The notes: generated by a model not told the origin, from the letters alone. Shown: positions 24,318 to 33,400, counted from the first letter of the stretch. The stretch is DNA of 36,215 bases from Clostridiales bacterium (GCA_019421385.1 JAHZFK010000003.1:67573-103787), one strand, 5' to 3'. Numbers and translations are program-made.

Positions 24318-24352
24318 ACCCTCTGTATGGAAATTACAGAGGGTTATTTTTT
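24318..24352 (+). terminator. Terminator after rsmG
   Basis: A 10-bp perfect stem ACCCTCTGTA/TACAGAGGGT around a 7-base loop, followed by TATTTTTTG. Confidence 0.85.
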
Positions 24353-24434
24353 GTCCGAAAATGCATGGAAATGTGTGATATCTGGGAGGAAATGACAAAT
24401 ATGTGTCGAATAAGGCAGGTTTTGCGGTCGATTT

Positions 24435-24471
24435 TCCTTGCCAAAATGTAATAATATGGTAATCTATTACC
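24435..24471 (+). promoter_or_regulatory. Candidate noc promoter with a palindromic operator
   Basis: TTGCCA (24438-24443) with a 16-base spacer leads to TAATCT (24460-24465). The -10 sits inside the perfect palindrome GGTAAT-CT-ATTACC (24458-24471), which could be an operator. Confidence 0.4.
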
Positions 24472-24527
24472 GAAGGACAAACCGGCGTGGTGTTTTGAGC
24501 CGGTCGACAGCACAAGGAGGAGATGAC

Positions 24528-25352
24528 ATGATGTCGGTTTTGACGTTAGTGACAGGAAAAGAGGACCGGACGTTGCGGCGGGTGCGGGTGAGTGATATCG
24601 TGCGCAATCCCAATCAGCCGCGCAAGTATTTTGATCCGGAGGCGATTGCGCAGCTTGCGGAAAGCATTCGGCAATATGGTGTGCTCAATCCGTTGACGGT
24701 GCGCCGCGCGCCGGGCGGCGGCTATGAATTGGTAGCAGGAGAGAGACGGCTGCGTGCAGCGCGCGTGGCGGGACTGAATGATGTGCCCTGTCTGGTGATT
24801 GCGGCGGATAATGAGGATTCTTCTGCGATTGCGCTGGTGGAGAATTTGCAGCGCCGTGATTTGGATTTCTTTGAGGAAGCGGAAGGTTTCAAGCGCTTGA
24901 TCGACCAGTATGGACTGACGCAGGAGGAAGCTGCGCGCAAGGTTGGAAAGACGCAGTCCGCGGTGGCAAACAAGCTGCGCCTGCTGCGTTTGTCCACGCA
25001 GAATATGGAATTGATTCGTAGTGCGAATCTGACCGAGCGTCATGCGCGTTGTCTGCTGCGGCTCGATGATGAGAACGATCGCATTAACGCGACCAAGTAT
25101 ATCATTGAGCATGATCTGAACGTCAGCCGTTCGGAGCAGTACATAGATGCCTTGCTCAAGGAAAAGGATGCGCCACCCATTGGGGGAGAGCGCAAGGTGG
25201 TGCGCTTGATTAAGGATGTCCGGTTTTTCCTGAATACGCTCAACCGTGCGGTCGGTGTGATGGTGGATGCGGGCATCGGCGCAACAGTCGACCAAACCGA
25301 GGATGAGGATTGTCTGACCCTGACCATCAGTATTCCACATGCGCGTGCATAG
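24528..25352 (+). CDS. noc: Nucleoid occlusion protein Noc (ParB paralogue)
   Basis: The ATG at 24528 has AAGGAGG seven bases upstream; the frame extends further up but without a start signal. The protein has 274 residues. The ParB-type CTPase domain shows NPNQPRKYF, GERRLRAARVAGL and ENLQRRDLDFFEEAEGF. An HTH follows with TQEEAARKVGKTQSAVANKLRLL, then the C-terminal dimer domain. Position between rsmG and parA identifies it as Noc rather than ParB, since a second copy (26330) lies after parA. Noc blocks division over the nucleoid. I see no match to the known Noc site (ATTTCCCGGGAAAT) in this window. Confidence 0.88.
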   Translation: MMSVLTLVTGKEDRTLRRVRVSDIVRNPNQPRKYFDPEAIAQLAESIRQYGVLNPLTVRRAPGGGYELVAGERRLRAARVAGLNDVPCLVIAADNEDSSAIALVENLQRRDLDFFEEAEGFKRLIDQYGLTQEEAARKVGKTQSAVANKLRLLRLSTQNMELIRSANLTERHARCLLRLDDENDRINATKYIIEHDLNVSRSEQYIDALLKEKDAPPIGGERKVVRLIKDVRFFLNTLNRAVGVMVDAGIGATVDQTEDEDCLTLTISIPHARA

Positions 25353-25380
25353 CGTGTGTTTGACATAGAGGATCGGCCTT

Positions 25381-25396
25381 TGTTTCACGTGAAACA
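25381..25396. promoter_or_regulatory. parS site 1 (ParB/Spo0J binding)
   Basis: A perfect 16-base palindrome TGTTTCACGTGAAACA, identical to the Firmicutes parS consensus. Confidence 0.97.
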
Positions 25397-25410
25397 TTTG
25401 ACCGAAGGAG

Positions 25411-25438
25411 AGAGCTGCCGTAGGGCAGCTCTTTTTTT
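25411..25438 (+). terminator. Terminator of noc, between the two parS sites
   Basis: Stem AGAGCTGCC (25411-25419) with GGCAGCTCT (25424-25432), loop GTAG, then a T-run. Confidence 0.9.
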
Positions 25439-25439
25439 A

Positions 25440-25455
25440 TGTTTCACGTGAAACA
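25440..25455. promoter_or_regulatory. parS site 2 (ParB/Spo0J binding)
   Basis: A second perfect TGTTTCACGTGAAACA, 59 bases after the first, start to start. Confidence 0.97.
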
Positions 25456-25480
25456 AATCGTAAAATTTAAGGGATTTGCT

Positions 25481-25508
25481 TTGCATTCCCACAAGGGTGT
25501 GATATAAT
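25481..25508 (+). promoter_or_regulatory. Promoter of parA-parB
   Basis: TTGCAT (25481-25486), a 16-base spacer, TATAAT (25503-25508), beginning 25 bases after parS site 2. ParB spreading from parS could affect this promoter. Confidence 0.75.
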
Positions 25509-25550
25509 GAAACCCGTAGGAAAATTACCAAAGATAAGAGGGAACCAGAT

Positions 25551-26327
25551 ATGGGGAAAATTATCGCGTTCGCCAATCAAAAAGGCGGCGTAGGGAAAAC
25601 CACCACGGCGATCAATCTGGCGGCTGCGCTTTATGAGCGCGGCAAACGCATGTTGCTGTGTGATTTCGATCCACAGGGAAATGCAACCTCCGGTTTCGGC
25701 GTGGACCCGCGTTCGCTCGAAACCTCGGTCTATGATTTGATTGTAGCGGATGAGCCGGATGTGAAAAGCGCGATCGTATCCACAAAATGGGTGGATCTGA
25801 TCGGCGCAAACGTCAATCTGGCGGGCGCGGAACTGGATTTGATCGCAATGGAAAACCGGGAAAACCGTCTCAAAAGCGTGTTGGACCGTGTACGCGACGA
25901 TTATGACTACATTTTTATTGATTGTCCGCCGTCGCTCGGCTTGCTGACGCTCAACTGTTTGTGTGCAGCAGACAGCTTTCTGGTGCCGCTTCAGTGCGAA
26001 TATTATGCGCTGGAAGGCCTCAGCCAGCTGATGACGACCGTGCGCATGGTGAAAAAGTCAATGAATCCCGCACTGGAGCTGGAGGGTGTGCTGCTGACTA
26101 TGTTTGACGGCCGCACCAACCTTTCTATTCAGGTTGTGGAAGAAGTGAAAAAGCACTTCCCGGGTCAGGTATTTTCATCGGTCGTGCCGCGCAATGTGCG
26201 CTTAAGCGAAGCACCCAGTCATGGCAAGCCTATCACGGATTATGACCGGCTGTGCCGCGGTGCGGAGGCATATTTGTCTCTTGCAGATGAAATACTGAAG
26301 AAAACGGAAAGGAAGGGGAGAGGCTGA
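25551..26327 (+). CDS. parA: Chromosome segregation ATPase ParA (Soj)
   Basis: The protein has 258 residues. The deviant Walker A is KGGVGKTTTAINLA with the signature lysine, Walker A' is LLCDFDPQGNATSG, and Walker B is YIFIDCPPSLGLLT. It is a chromosome-type ParA without an N-terminal HTH. It binds DNA non-specifically as an ATP dimer, moves ParB-parS complexes, and in Bacillus modulates DnaA. GAGGGA precedes the ATG. It is two bases from parB, with which it forms an operon. Confidence 0.97.
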   Translation: MGKIIAFANQKGGVGKTTTAINLAAALYERGKRMLLCDFDPQGNATSGFGVDPRSLETSVYDLIVADEPDVKSAIVSTKWVDLIGANVNLAGAELDLIAMENRENRLKSVLDRVRDDYDYIFIDCPPSLGLLTLNCLCAADSFLVPLQCEYYALEGLSQLMTTVRMVKKSMNPALELEGVLLTMFDGRTNLSIQVVEEVKKHFPGQVFSSVVPRNVRLSEAPSHGKPITDYDRLCRGAEAYLSLADEILKKTERKGRG

Positions 26328-26329
26328 GC

Positions 26330-27202
26330 ATGGCGTCAACCAAAAAAGGATTGGGAGGCGGCCTGTCCAACCTGTTCGGCGCGGATGCGACGGATTTGAG
26401 CGCTGCCGGTGCGACCGACAGTGTATCACAGATCGCATTATCAAAGATCGAGCCAAACCCCAACCAGCCGCGTAAGAAATTCGACCAGCAGGCGCTGGAG
26501 GAATTGGCGGAAAGCATCCGTTTGCACGGTATTATCACACCGATCACCGTGCGGCCGGGAGACAAAAACGGATATTATCAGATCATTGCAGGTGAGCGCC
26601 GTTGGCGTGCTGCCCGTCTGGCAGGGCTGAAAGAGATTCCCGCCATGGTGCTCGAAGCCCATGAAAGCGAAGTCATGGAGCTGGCGCTGATCGAGAATTT
26701 GCAGCGGCAGGATTTAAACCCTATCGAAGAAGCAGAAGGCTATGAGCTGCTCATGCAGCAATTCGGTATGACACAAGAGGAGGTCGCGCATCGCGTGGTC
26801 AAATCCCGTCCTGCGGTAGCCAATGCATTGCGTTTGCTCGCGCTGCCCGATGAGGTGCGTACCATGGTATCCGAGGGTAAGCTGTCCGGCGGTCATGCGC
26901 GCGCGGTGCTGGCGGTTGCAGAAGAGGACAAGCGCGTGGAAGCGGCCAAGCAGATGGTCGGCATGAGCGTGCGGCAGGCAGAAGCGCTGGCCAAGCGCAT
27001 GAACAAAAAACCGGCGCCCAAGCCGCAGCCCGAAGGCTTTTCCGTGGACTATGTCTCGGAGGTCGAAAAGGAACTGGAAAGTGTGCTCGGCCGCAAAATC
27101 TGCATTGAACAGGGCAAAAACAGCGGTACGTTGTCGCTGGAATACTACGGCGCGGACGATTTGGAACGCCTGATCGAAGCGCTGCGCGGTTTGCGCGTAT
27201 AA
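26330..27202 (+). CDS. parB: Chromosome partitioning protein ParB (Spo0J)
   Basis: The protein has 290 residues. It begins KKGLGGGLSNLFG, the ParA-stimulating N-terminus. The CTP-binding region shows NPNQPRKKF, GERRWRAARLAGL and ENLQRQDLNPIEEAEGY; the HTH is MTQEEVAHRVVKSRPAVANALRLL. The last segment (about 240-290) is the dimer domain. It loads on the parS sites at 25381 and 25440 as a sliding clamp and recruits condensin. Confidence 0.97.
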   Translation: MASTKKGLGGGLSNLFGADATDLSAAGATDSVSQIALSKIEPNPNQPRKKFDQQALEELAESIRLHGIITPITVRPGDKNGYYQIIAGERRWRAARLAGLKEIPAMVLEAHESEVMELALIENLQRQDLNPIEEAEGYELLMQQFGMTQEEVAHRVVKSRPAVANALRLLALPDEVRTMVSEGKLSGGHARAVLAVAEEDKRVEAAKQMVGMSVRQAEALAKRMNKKPAPKPQPEGFSVDYVSEVEKELESVLGRKICIEQGKNSGTLSLEYYGADDLERLIEALRGLRV

Positions 27203-27214
27203 GGAGGAACTGCT

Positions 27215-27757
27215 ATGGACGAGAAGAAAAAGCCTGAGCAGGGAAAACCCGAAAAAAAGCTCAGCCGCACAACACTGACCTTTTATATCGTCGGTCTGTT
27301 TTCGGTCGCGATTGCACTCATTTTGATCAGCTATGTCGCACAGGCTCGTGCCGACCGTCAGCTTGATACACTGACCAATCAGCTCAACGAGCAGCAGACC
27401 GTCGCGCAGGGTGCAACCCAAAAAATGGAAGATTTACAAACCCAGTTTGATGCACAAAGAGCAGCATTGGATAAGGTACGCGAAGTGCTGGATACTGAAC
27501 TGGCGGAAACCGATGTGGTAAGCGCAACCGAGCAGCGCATGGAAGAGCGCGAGGTATATGCACTTCTGGCGCGCATCAATGCACAGCTGTTGGCGGAAAA
27601 CCAAGCGGATGCCAAAAAGGCATATGATGAGCTGGTGCAAAAATATAGTGAGGACCGTTTGCTGGGCAAAACGGAAGACGGCTTTGGCGAGGATATCAAC
27701 AAGCTGTTTGAAGCGGTGCAGAAGCAAATGGACATCCAAAATAGTGATGCAGAGTAA
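27215..27757 (+). CDS. Single-pass membrane protein with coiled coil, unknown function
   Basis: The protein has 180 residues. The Lys/Glu-rich cytoplasmic start (KKKPEQGKPEKK) precedes one hydrophobic segment at about 22-43, and an outward coiled coil of about 50-100 residues rich in Gln, Leu and Asp/Glu (LDTLTNQLNEQQTVAQG). The C-terminal part (about 110-180) is helical and charged. I do not recognise a family. AAGGAGG gives it a strong ribosome binding site, and it lies 12 bases after parB and 31 before serS, so it is probably expressed with parAB. Confidence 0.75.
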   Translation: MDEKKKPEQGKPEKKLSRTTLTFYIVGLFSVAIALILISYVAQARADRQLDTLTNQLNEQQTVAQGATQKMEDLQTQFDAQRAALDKVREVLDTELAETDVVSATEQRMEEREVYALLARINAQLLAENQADAKKAYDELVQKYSEDRLLGKTEDGFGEDINKLFEAVQKQMDIQNSDAE

Positions 27758-27788
27758 AAATTAAAGGAAATAGAAGGAGAAGAAAACC

Positions 27789-29084
27789 ATGCTGGATATC
27801 AAATTTGTCCGTCAGAACCCGGACGCGGTCAAGGAAAACATCAAGAAGAAGTTCCAGGACGAAAAGCTGCCGCTGGTGGATGAGGTCATCGAGTTTGACG
27901 CGAAATTCCGTGCAGCCAAGACCCGCTGCGACGAGCTGCGCGCTCTGCGCAACAAGAAGTCCAAGGAGATTGGCGGTCTGATGGCAAAGGGTCAGAAGGA
28001 CGAAGCGGAAAAGGTCAAGGCTGAGGTCAAGGCAATGGCTGACGAGATGGCCAAGCTCGAAGAGGATGAAAAGACCTATGCCGAGGAAGTCAAAAACCGC
28101 ATGATGGTCATTCCGAACATCATCGACCCGTCTGTCCCGATCGGCAAGGACGATTCCGAGAATGTTGAGCTGGAGAAGTTCGGCGATCCGGTGGTACCGG
28201 ATTACGAAATCCCGTATCATGTGGATATCATGGAGTCGTTCGACGGTATTGATCTGGACGCGGCGCGCCGCACTTCGGGCAACGGCTTCTATTACCTCAA
28301 GTGCGATATCGCGCGTCTGCACTCCTCCATCCTGTCCTATGCGCGCGACTTCATGATCGACCGCGGCTTCACCTATTATATCCCGCCGTTCATGATCCAC
28401 GGTGACGTGGTCAAGGGCGTTATGTCCTTCAAGGAAATGGAGAACATGATGTACAAGATCGAGGGCGAGGATCTGTACCTGATCGGTACCTCCGAGCACT
28501 CGATGATCGGCAAGTTCATCGACACGATCAACGACGAAGCTACTCTGCCGCAGACCCTGACCAGCTATTCGCCCTGCTTCCGCAAGGAAGTAGGCGCGCA
28601 TGGCATCGAGGAGCGCGGCGTATACCGTATCCACCAGTTTGAGAAGCAGGAAATGGTTGTCGTTTGTAAGCCGGAGGAATCCCCGATGTGGTACGACAAG
28701 CTTTGGCAGAACACGGTCGACTTCTTCCGTTCGCTGGATATCCCGGTGCGCACGCTGGAGTGCTGCTCGGGCGATCTGGCTGACCTGAAGGTGAAGTCCT
28801 GCGACGTAGAGGCATGGTCGCCGCGTCAGAAGAAGTATTTTGAGGTTGGTTCCTGCTCCAATCTGGGCGATGCACAGGCGCGCCGTCTGGGTATCCGCGT
28901 GCGCGGCAAGGACAGCAAGGAGCTGTACTTCGCGCATACGCTCAACAACACGGTGGTTGCACCCCCGCGTATGCTGATTGCATTCCTCGAAAACAACCTG
29001 CGTGCGGATGGATCGGTTGCTATCCCGAAGCCGCTGCAGCCGTATATGGGCGGCATGACCGAGATCCGCAAAAAGGGAGAGTAA
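27789..29084 (+). CDS. serS: Serine--tRNA ligase
   Basis: The protein has 431 residues, the usual length. An N-terminal coiled-coil arm (about 27-100, Lys/Glu-rich) binds the long variable arm of tRNA-Ser. The class II core includes motif 2 around residues 260-290 (YSPCFRKEVGAHG, then YRIHQFEKQEM) and CSNLGDAQARRLGIRVRG. Motif 3 reads NNTVVAPPRMLIAFLEN instead of the common bacterial NGSGLAVGRTLVAILEN, retaining the Arg but not the Gly pattern; the TAE serine-binding loop is TSE. It belongs to a divergent SerRS lineage. It charges tRNA-Ser. Confidence 0.95.
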   Translation: MLDIKFVRQNPDAVKENIKKKFQDEKLPLVDEVIEFDAKFRAAKTRCDELRALRNKKSKEIGGLMAKGQKDEAEKVKAEVKAMADEMAKLEEDEKTYAEEVKNRMMVIPNIIDPSVPIGKDDSENVELEKFGDPVVPDYEIPYHVDIMESFDGIDLDAARRTSGNGFYYLKCDIARLHSSILSYARDFMIDRGFTYYIPPFMIHGDVVKGVMSFKEMENMMYKIEGEDLYLIGTSEHSMIGKFIDTINDEATLPQTLTSYSPCFRKEVGAHGIEERGVYRIHQFEKQEMVVVCKPEESPMWYDKLWQNTVDFFRSLDIPVRTLECCSGDLADLKVKSCDVEAWSPRQKKYFEVGSCSNLGDAQARRLGIRVRGKDSKELYFAHTLNNTVVAPPRMLIAFLENNLRADGSVAIPKPLQPYMGGMTEIRKKGE

Positions 29085-29088
29085 GAAT

Positions 29089-29481
29089 ATGGAAATCGGA
29101 ATCAAGGGTGAGCAGAAGTTTGTGGTCACTGCGGATAAGCTGGCGTGCAATGTTGGCAGCGGTCTGGTGTCGGTATATGCCACACCCATGATGATCGCAG
29201 CAATTGAAAACACGGCGGCAGCATCGGTTGCGCCCCAGCTGGAAGAGGGCAAGACTACGGTCGGCACGCTGGTTAATGTCAGCCATGTTGCAGCCACGCC
29301 CGAGGGCATGGAGGTGCGCGTGGAGACCGAGTTGGTGGAAATCGCGCCGAACGGCAAAATGCTGACCTTCAAGGTTGCGGCTTATGATGAAGCCGGCCTG
29401 ATCGGTGAGGGCACGCATCAGCGCGCCATCGTCGCGAAGGAACGCTTTGAGCAGAAGGCACTGGCCAAGAAAAACGCATAA
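29089..29481 (+). CDS. FlK-like hot-dog thioesterase
   Basis: The protein has 130 residues. The blocks GSGLVSVYATPMMIAAIENTA, TTVGTLVNVSHVAATPEGM and GLIGEGTHQRAIV match the fluoroacetyl-CoA thioesterase-like (FlK) hot-dog group, including the Thr, Glu and His that serve as the active site in FlK. The natural substrate is some acyl-CoA; nothing here indicates fluoroacetate. It starts 4 bases after serS, with GGGAG overlapping the serS stop as ribosome binding site. A GC-rich hairpin follows. Confidence 0.88.
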   Translation: MEIGIKGEQKFVVTADKLACNVGSGLVSVYATPMMIAAIENTAAASVAPQLEEGKTTVGTLVNVSHVAATPEGMEVRVETELVEIAPNGKMLTFKVAAYDEAGLIGEGTHQRAIVAKERFEQKALAKKNA

Positions 29482-29487
29482 ATGTCA

Positions 29488-29513
29488 AAAGGGCGGGGGA
29501 AACCCCGCCCTTT
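29488..29513 (+). terminator. GC-rich hairpin after the thioesterase gene
   Basis: An 11-bp perfect stem AAAGGGCGGGG/CCCCGCCCTTT with loop GAAA. No T-run follows, so termination may be partial. Confidence 0.6.
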
Positions 29514-29530
29514 GTGATAGGGAGTTTTCA

Positions 29531-30154
29531 ATGGAAAAGAAATTCTTTGCATATGGGAAAACCGAAACCGATTATTTGACCAAGCATGATCCCGTGCTGG
29601 GCGCAGCAATTGCGCGCATCGGCCATATAGACCGGGAAGTTATCCCCAACCTGTTTACAGCTTTGGTGAATTCAATTGCCGGGCAGCAGATATCGGGGAA
29701 AGCGCTTGCGACCGTATGGGCACGGCTGTGTGAACGTTTGGGAGAGATCACTCCGGAAACCGTTCTCGCAGCAGGGGAAGAGAATCTGCGTGCCTGCGGC
29801 ATGTCCGGACGCAAGGCGGGTTATATGCTTGCTGCGGCGCGTGCCGTACAGGACGGAACAATAAATATCCACAGTCTTGTGGATAAAAGTGATGAAGAAA
29901 TCATCAAAACCCTGATCGTGCTTCCCGGGGTCGGACGATGGACAGCGGAGATGCTGCTCATCTTTTCACTCGAGCGGCCTGACGTGCTTGCGTTTGATGA
30001 TTTTGGTATCCGTAAAGGCTTGTGTCGTCTGTATGGGTTGGAGGACTTGACCCGCGCACAGTTTGAGGAATACCGCGCACGGTATTCGCCATACGCGACG
30101 GTTGCAGGTCTCTACCTATGGGAGATTGCAGCGCAAGGTGAAAGCCTGCAATAG
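29531..30154 (+). CDS. DNA-3-methyladenine glycosylase, HhH-GPD (AlkA-like)
   Basis: From the ATG at 29531 (MEKKFFAYGKTETDYL) the protein has 207 residues; the longer frame begins inside the thioesterase gene. It matches the short AlkA/Mag type without the N-terminal AlkA domain. The helix-hairpin-helix is LPGVGRWTAEMLL at about 132-144 and the catalytic Asp is in VLAFDDFGIRKGL at about 155. It excises alkylated purines in base excision repair. It is the last gene before the truncated tRNA-Leu. An inverted DnaA-box pair lies inside it at 29865-29886. Confidence 0.93.
   Translation: MEKKFFAYGKTETDYLTKHDPVLGAAIARIGHIDREVIPNLFTALVNSIAGQQISGKALATVWARLCERLGEITPETVLAAGEENLRACGMSGRKAGYMLAAARAVQDGTINIHSLVDKSDEEIIKTLIVLPGVGRWTAEMLLIFSLERPDVLAFDDFGIRKGLCRLYGLEDLTRAQFEEYRARYSPYATVAGLYLWEIAAQGESLQ
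29865..29886. promoter_or_regulatory. Inverted DnaA-box pair inside the glycosylase gene
   Basis: ATATCCACA (29865-29873, one mismatch) and a perfect minus-strand box TGTGGATAA (29878-29886) are separated by 4 bases, within coding sequence (NIHSLVDK). Confidence 0.5.
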
Positions 30155-30172
30155 AAGAAATAAGGGAAAAGC

Positions 30173-30209
30173 AAATGCGGACAGCTTTATAATAAGCTGT
30201 CCGCATTTT
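30173..30209. terminator. Strong terminator between the glycosylase gene and the tRNA-Leu fragment
   Basis: A 15-bp perfect stem AAATGCGGACAGCTT with its complement, loop TATAAT, followed by T. It ends 9 bases from the tRNA 3' end, so it is the former tRNA-Leu terminator as well as that of the glycosylase gene. Confidence 0.88.
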
Positions 30210-30217
30210 GCTAAAAC

Positions 30218-30270
30218 TGGTACGGGTAGTGGGGGTCGAACCCACACGCCTTGCGGCACAGGAACCTAAA
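30218..30270 (-). pseudogene. 3' half of tRNA-Leu (UAG), attachment-site remnant
   Basis: Read on the minus strand from 30270: anticodon loop TTTAGGT, 3' anticodon stem TCCTG, the variable arm GTGCCGCAAGGCGT typical of tRNA-Leu, T arm GTGGG/CCCAC with loop TTCGACC, acceptor strand TACCCGT, discriminator A and CCA (30220-30218). The bases just upstream (CTACC) do not pair with TCCTG, and no D arm or 5' acceptor strand (ACGGGTA) exists in the following 100 bases. The break is at the anticodon loop, where tyrosine integrases commonly cross over, so this is one att end of an integrated element. Confidence 0.85.
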
Positions 30271-30401
30271 GGTAGTGTCACCTTAGTGAAAGATTTTCTG
30301 CTGGCACAACATCATGCATATGTGCTCAATTTCACTGGGTACTACGCCTGCGAAACAAAGGAAATAGCTACAAGAGATTACGGCCTGACTTACGGCTATT
30401 A
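30271..30401. other. Island edge without genes
   Basis: A 131-base stretch between the tRNA fragment and the helicase stop. Short TTTCACT/AGTGAAA complements occur (30286-30292 and 30330-30336) but no gene, integrase or recognised excision site is evident. Confidence 0.5.
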
Positions 30402-33400
30402 TTACAAGCTGTCTAAAATCGTTTTTAATGCATAGGGTTTAGCATATTTCAAATGCGCATCACTCACAAAAATGGTGTTTTCTTCTATTGGCTTTGTCCA
30501 CATAGCCGGATATACTACTACTTTCTTTTTGCTATAACGCCCCTCTGCCCAAACTGATTCGTGATTAACATCGATATGTATGCCGGAAATCTGGAGGATT
30601 TGTTCCAAGGATTTCAAAAGATACTGCTGTTTTTCGTATGGGACTGCAGATACTCTTGCTCCTGTTTCTCCCCAGTTCAATAAATCAAGTGCAGCCTTAC
30701 GATCAAGAACGCTGTGGATATATTGATTTCGATAGTGCTTTAGGCACCTGTGGCAAGCGCTGTCACAGGTACAACTTTCGAGAAGTTCTCGAGTTTTGGT
30801 AAGTAGCTGGCGAATAGAGGATTCAATGCTAACAGCATAACCGGCACCACTTGAAAGGCTATCATACAAGTAGATATCAACGAAATCTCCATTGCGGTTT
30901 TGTCTAACACGATAACCAGTCACAAGTTCTGTGAATTCAATGTCCAATTCCTGACACGCAGCCAAACGCAAACCTTCCGCAAGAGACTGTCCCGCACGAT
31001 TAAGCCAAGAATTTCTGGTGGGATTAATATCAATCTGCTTTCGATCTAACGCAAACTCCAGGACAAGCATATCTGTAACAAAGTCGTATCCGAGATTCAC
31101 ATTGATTGTATCACTATGTTTGCAACGTGTTTTAATGAATTTGGATCTATACGGACGCAAAACATCCTTAAGGACCGCGGGGTCATCTCCGGGCATTGCA
31201 GCACCGCAGTCACAGCAGATTGTGAATCCCTTACCACTAACACCATTGTTAAGCATGATGATTCGCTGATTGGGACGAACCGCCATTCGGATATTGGCGC
31301 ATCCATTAACCGCCGTAACATCATCTGCATCGGGTAGTGTGGAATATAGAGGTTGCTGAGTTGCTGAGTATTCTTCATTCAATTGTGCCGTTTCAATGGA
31401 TGTGGCATTTCGTGGTGCAAATCCCCATGGGCGTAGCATTGGCAACATATTTGTCAATGCTTTATTGCCGCAGAAAGGACAAGTATCAGGGTTATCCTCT
31501 TCTAAGCCAAACCAACCACACTGACTGCAGGTGCGAATGCTTTTCCGGTAACTTGCATCCTGAATAAATGCTTTGGCTGGAGATGCAGCAGTTTTTTCGC
31601 TCCGCTCTCCTCCAGGATAATACAAACCACCAATCTGGTAGGTTGTCTTATCAACAACAATCGCTCTGCCAGGCGCATATTCACCAATGGCAACATCTAA
31701 TCCTCGTTCAACCTGATATTTTACTTTCCCACTTATATCGGAAATATATGTGCTAACAACATTTTTGGGGAAAGAATAGGTAGGGATAACACCCTCTTCA
31801 TAAAGCGCATCCAAAAGCGTTTTTTTCCCTGAATCACTGCTATCATCTGTTTCAAACAATTCAGGATGATCATCTCGTTTTTGCTTCAGCGCCGACAGAG
31901 ATTTTTCAAGTTCACCTTTGTAGCTATCTAATGCACCTTTGGATCCAACGGGTACAAGAATATCATCTTTGCTAATTTCAAAGATTGCCAAAAAGCTGCT
32001 GAAAGGCTGTAGGTGTTCATCCAGAAATTCAATGGCAGGGATAGCATCCAAACTGTTAGATTTCTCTCTCAGATAGGTTTGAAGTGCAACCATACCAAGA
32101 TGTCGCTGGGTAATTTTCTCACTGCTGATATCAATCCACGGTCTTCTGGGATCGCCTCTGAACATTGGCACTGGGTTGGAAAAGTACAGTGAATCATGTG
32201 GTCCATCCTCGCAAAAAGTAACAATCGTAGACAGACTTGAACCGCGACGGCCAGCACGACCAGCACGCTGCTGATAATTCTCACGCATAGGAGGAATATT
32301 CCGCAAACCGACAGCAACCAACGATCCGATATCGATGCCTACTTCCATTGTAGTCGTGCTGCTCAGAATATCCACAGGCGCTTCGCCGTTCTGCAGAAAA
32401 TCCTGGAATCGAAGCTCATATTGCTCTGTTCTGGACCAGAGTTCATCCCGCTGATCTTTATGAGAAAGTTGTGCAGTATGTTCTTCGGTATCAATTACCC
32501 GAATGGTGTCACCTTGAAGCGCATCCTTAACGGGCTTACGCCAAAAATCCAATGCATCAATTTCTTCCGTTGTCATGGGATGAATCTTTTCGCACTGACA
32601 ACTTGGACATTTTCCCTTCAGTAAATACGGCGTGAGCTCTGAACAGCGTTCACAACGGAACCACATGTGTTCTAAATTAAAGCGTGGTTTTATACGAGAA
32701 AGATCAATATAATACTTTCCGTTGGAAGACGAACCTTCATCCATAAATGTTTCCCGCAAAATCTGGCTCCACTTTGCAGCAACGGAATCATTATCGCTCC
32801 ATCCCATTATTTCGCGGATATCGGTCGAAAACTTTTTGTTCTTATCAATACCATATCCCACATAGTTTGGACGCACTTTTTCACGAATCACATCCGGGAT
32901 GGTATGTCCAAGAATCACCGAAGTATCACAAATTGAGAGAATCCATGCATTAAAGAATTCCATGAATTCTTCCTCACTTATTTCGATGTCTGCTTCCTCT
33001 AACGCATCAAGTGCATCCCATTTTGCGGCATCCGTAGGCTCTATCCAACTGAGGGCTGAATCAACCAGCGTATTATATCCCCCACAGTAAAAGCGAATGA
33101 GCTGTTCCTTCATTTGGGTAGGCGCATTATCAATAGTGAAGCGAGGAGTGTATTGTTGCCCACGTTTCTTTGCACGTGTGTAATTCTTCAGTGCCTGTGT
33201 TCCATGCTCAATTAACCGTTCTCGTTGTTTTTCTGTCTCGCTATCATGGAAAATTTGAACATGATGCTCTACAGCTACCATTGCAAAGTAGTCATAGAAA
33301 TAGTTCATGGACTGTTCCGCAACTTCATGTTCCATTCGATCAATGGCAAGCACCGCAAGCTGTCGGGCTGCAGTTATATCAGATGCGTCAGACATATCTC

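Noticed and set aside
27696..29372. A 558-codon minus-strand frame opposite serS
   Set aside because: Antisense shadow of serS and the flanking genes, with no recognisable domain.
30208..30435. A 75-codon frame with VVGVEPTRLAAQEPK
   Set aside because: This peptide text is the known false translation of the antisense strand of a tRNA; the sequence is the tRNA-Leu fragment.
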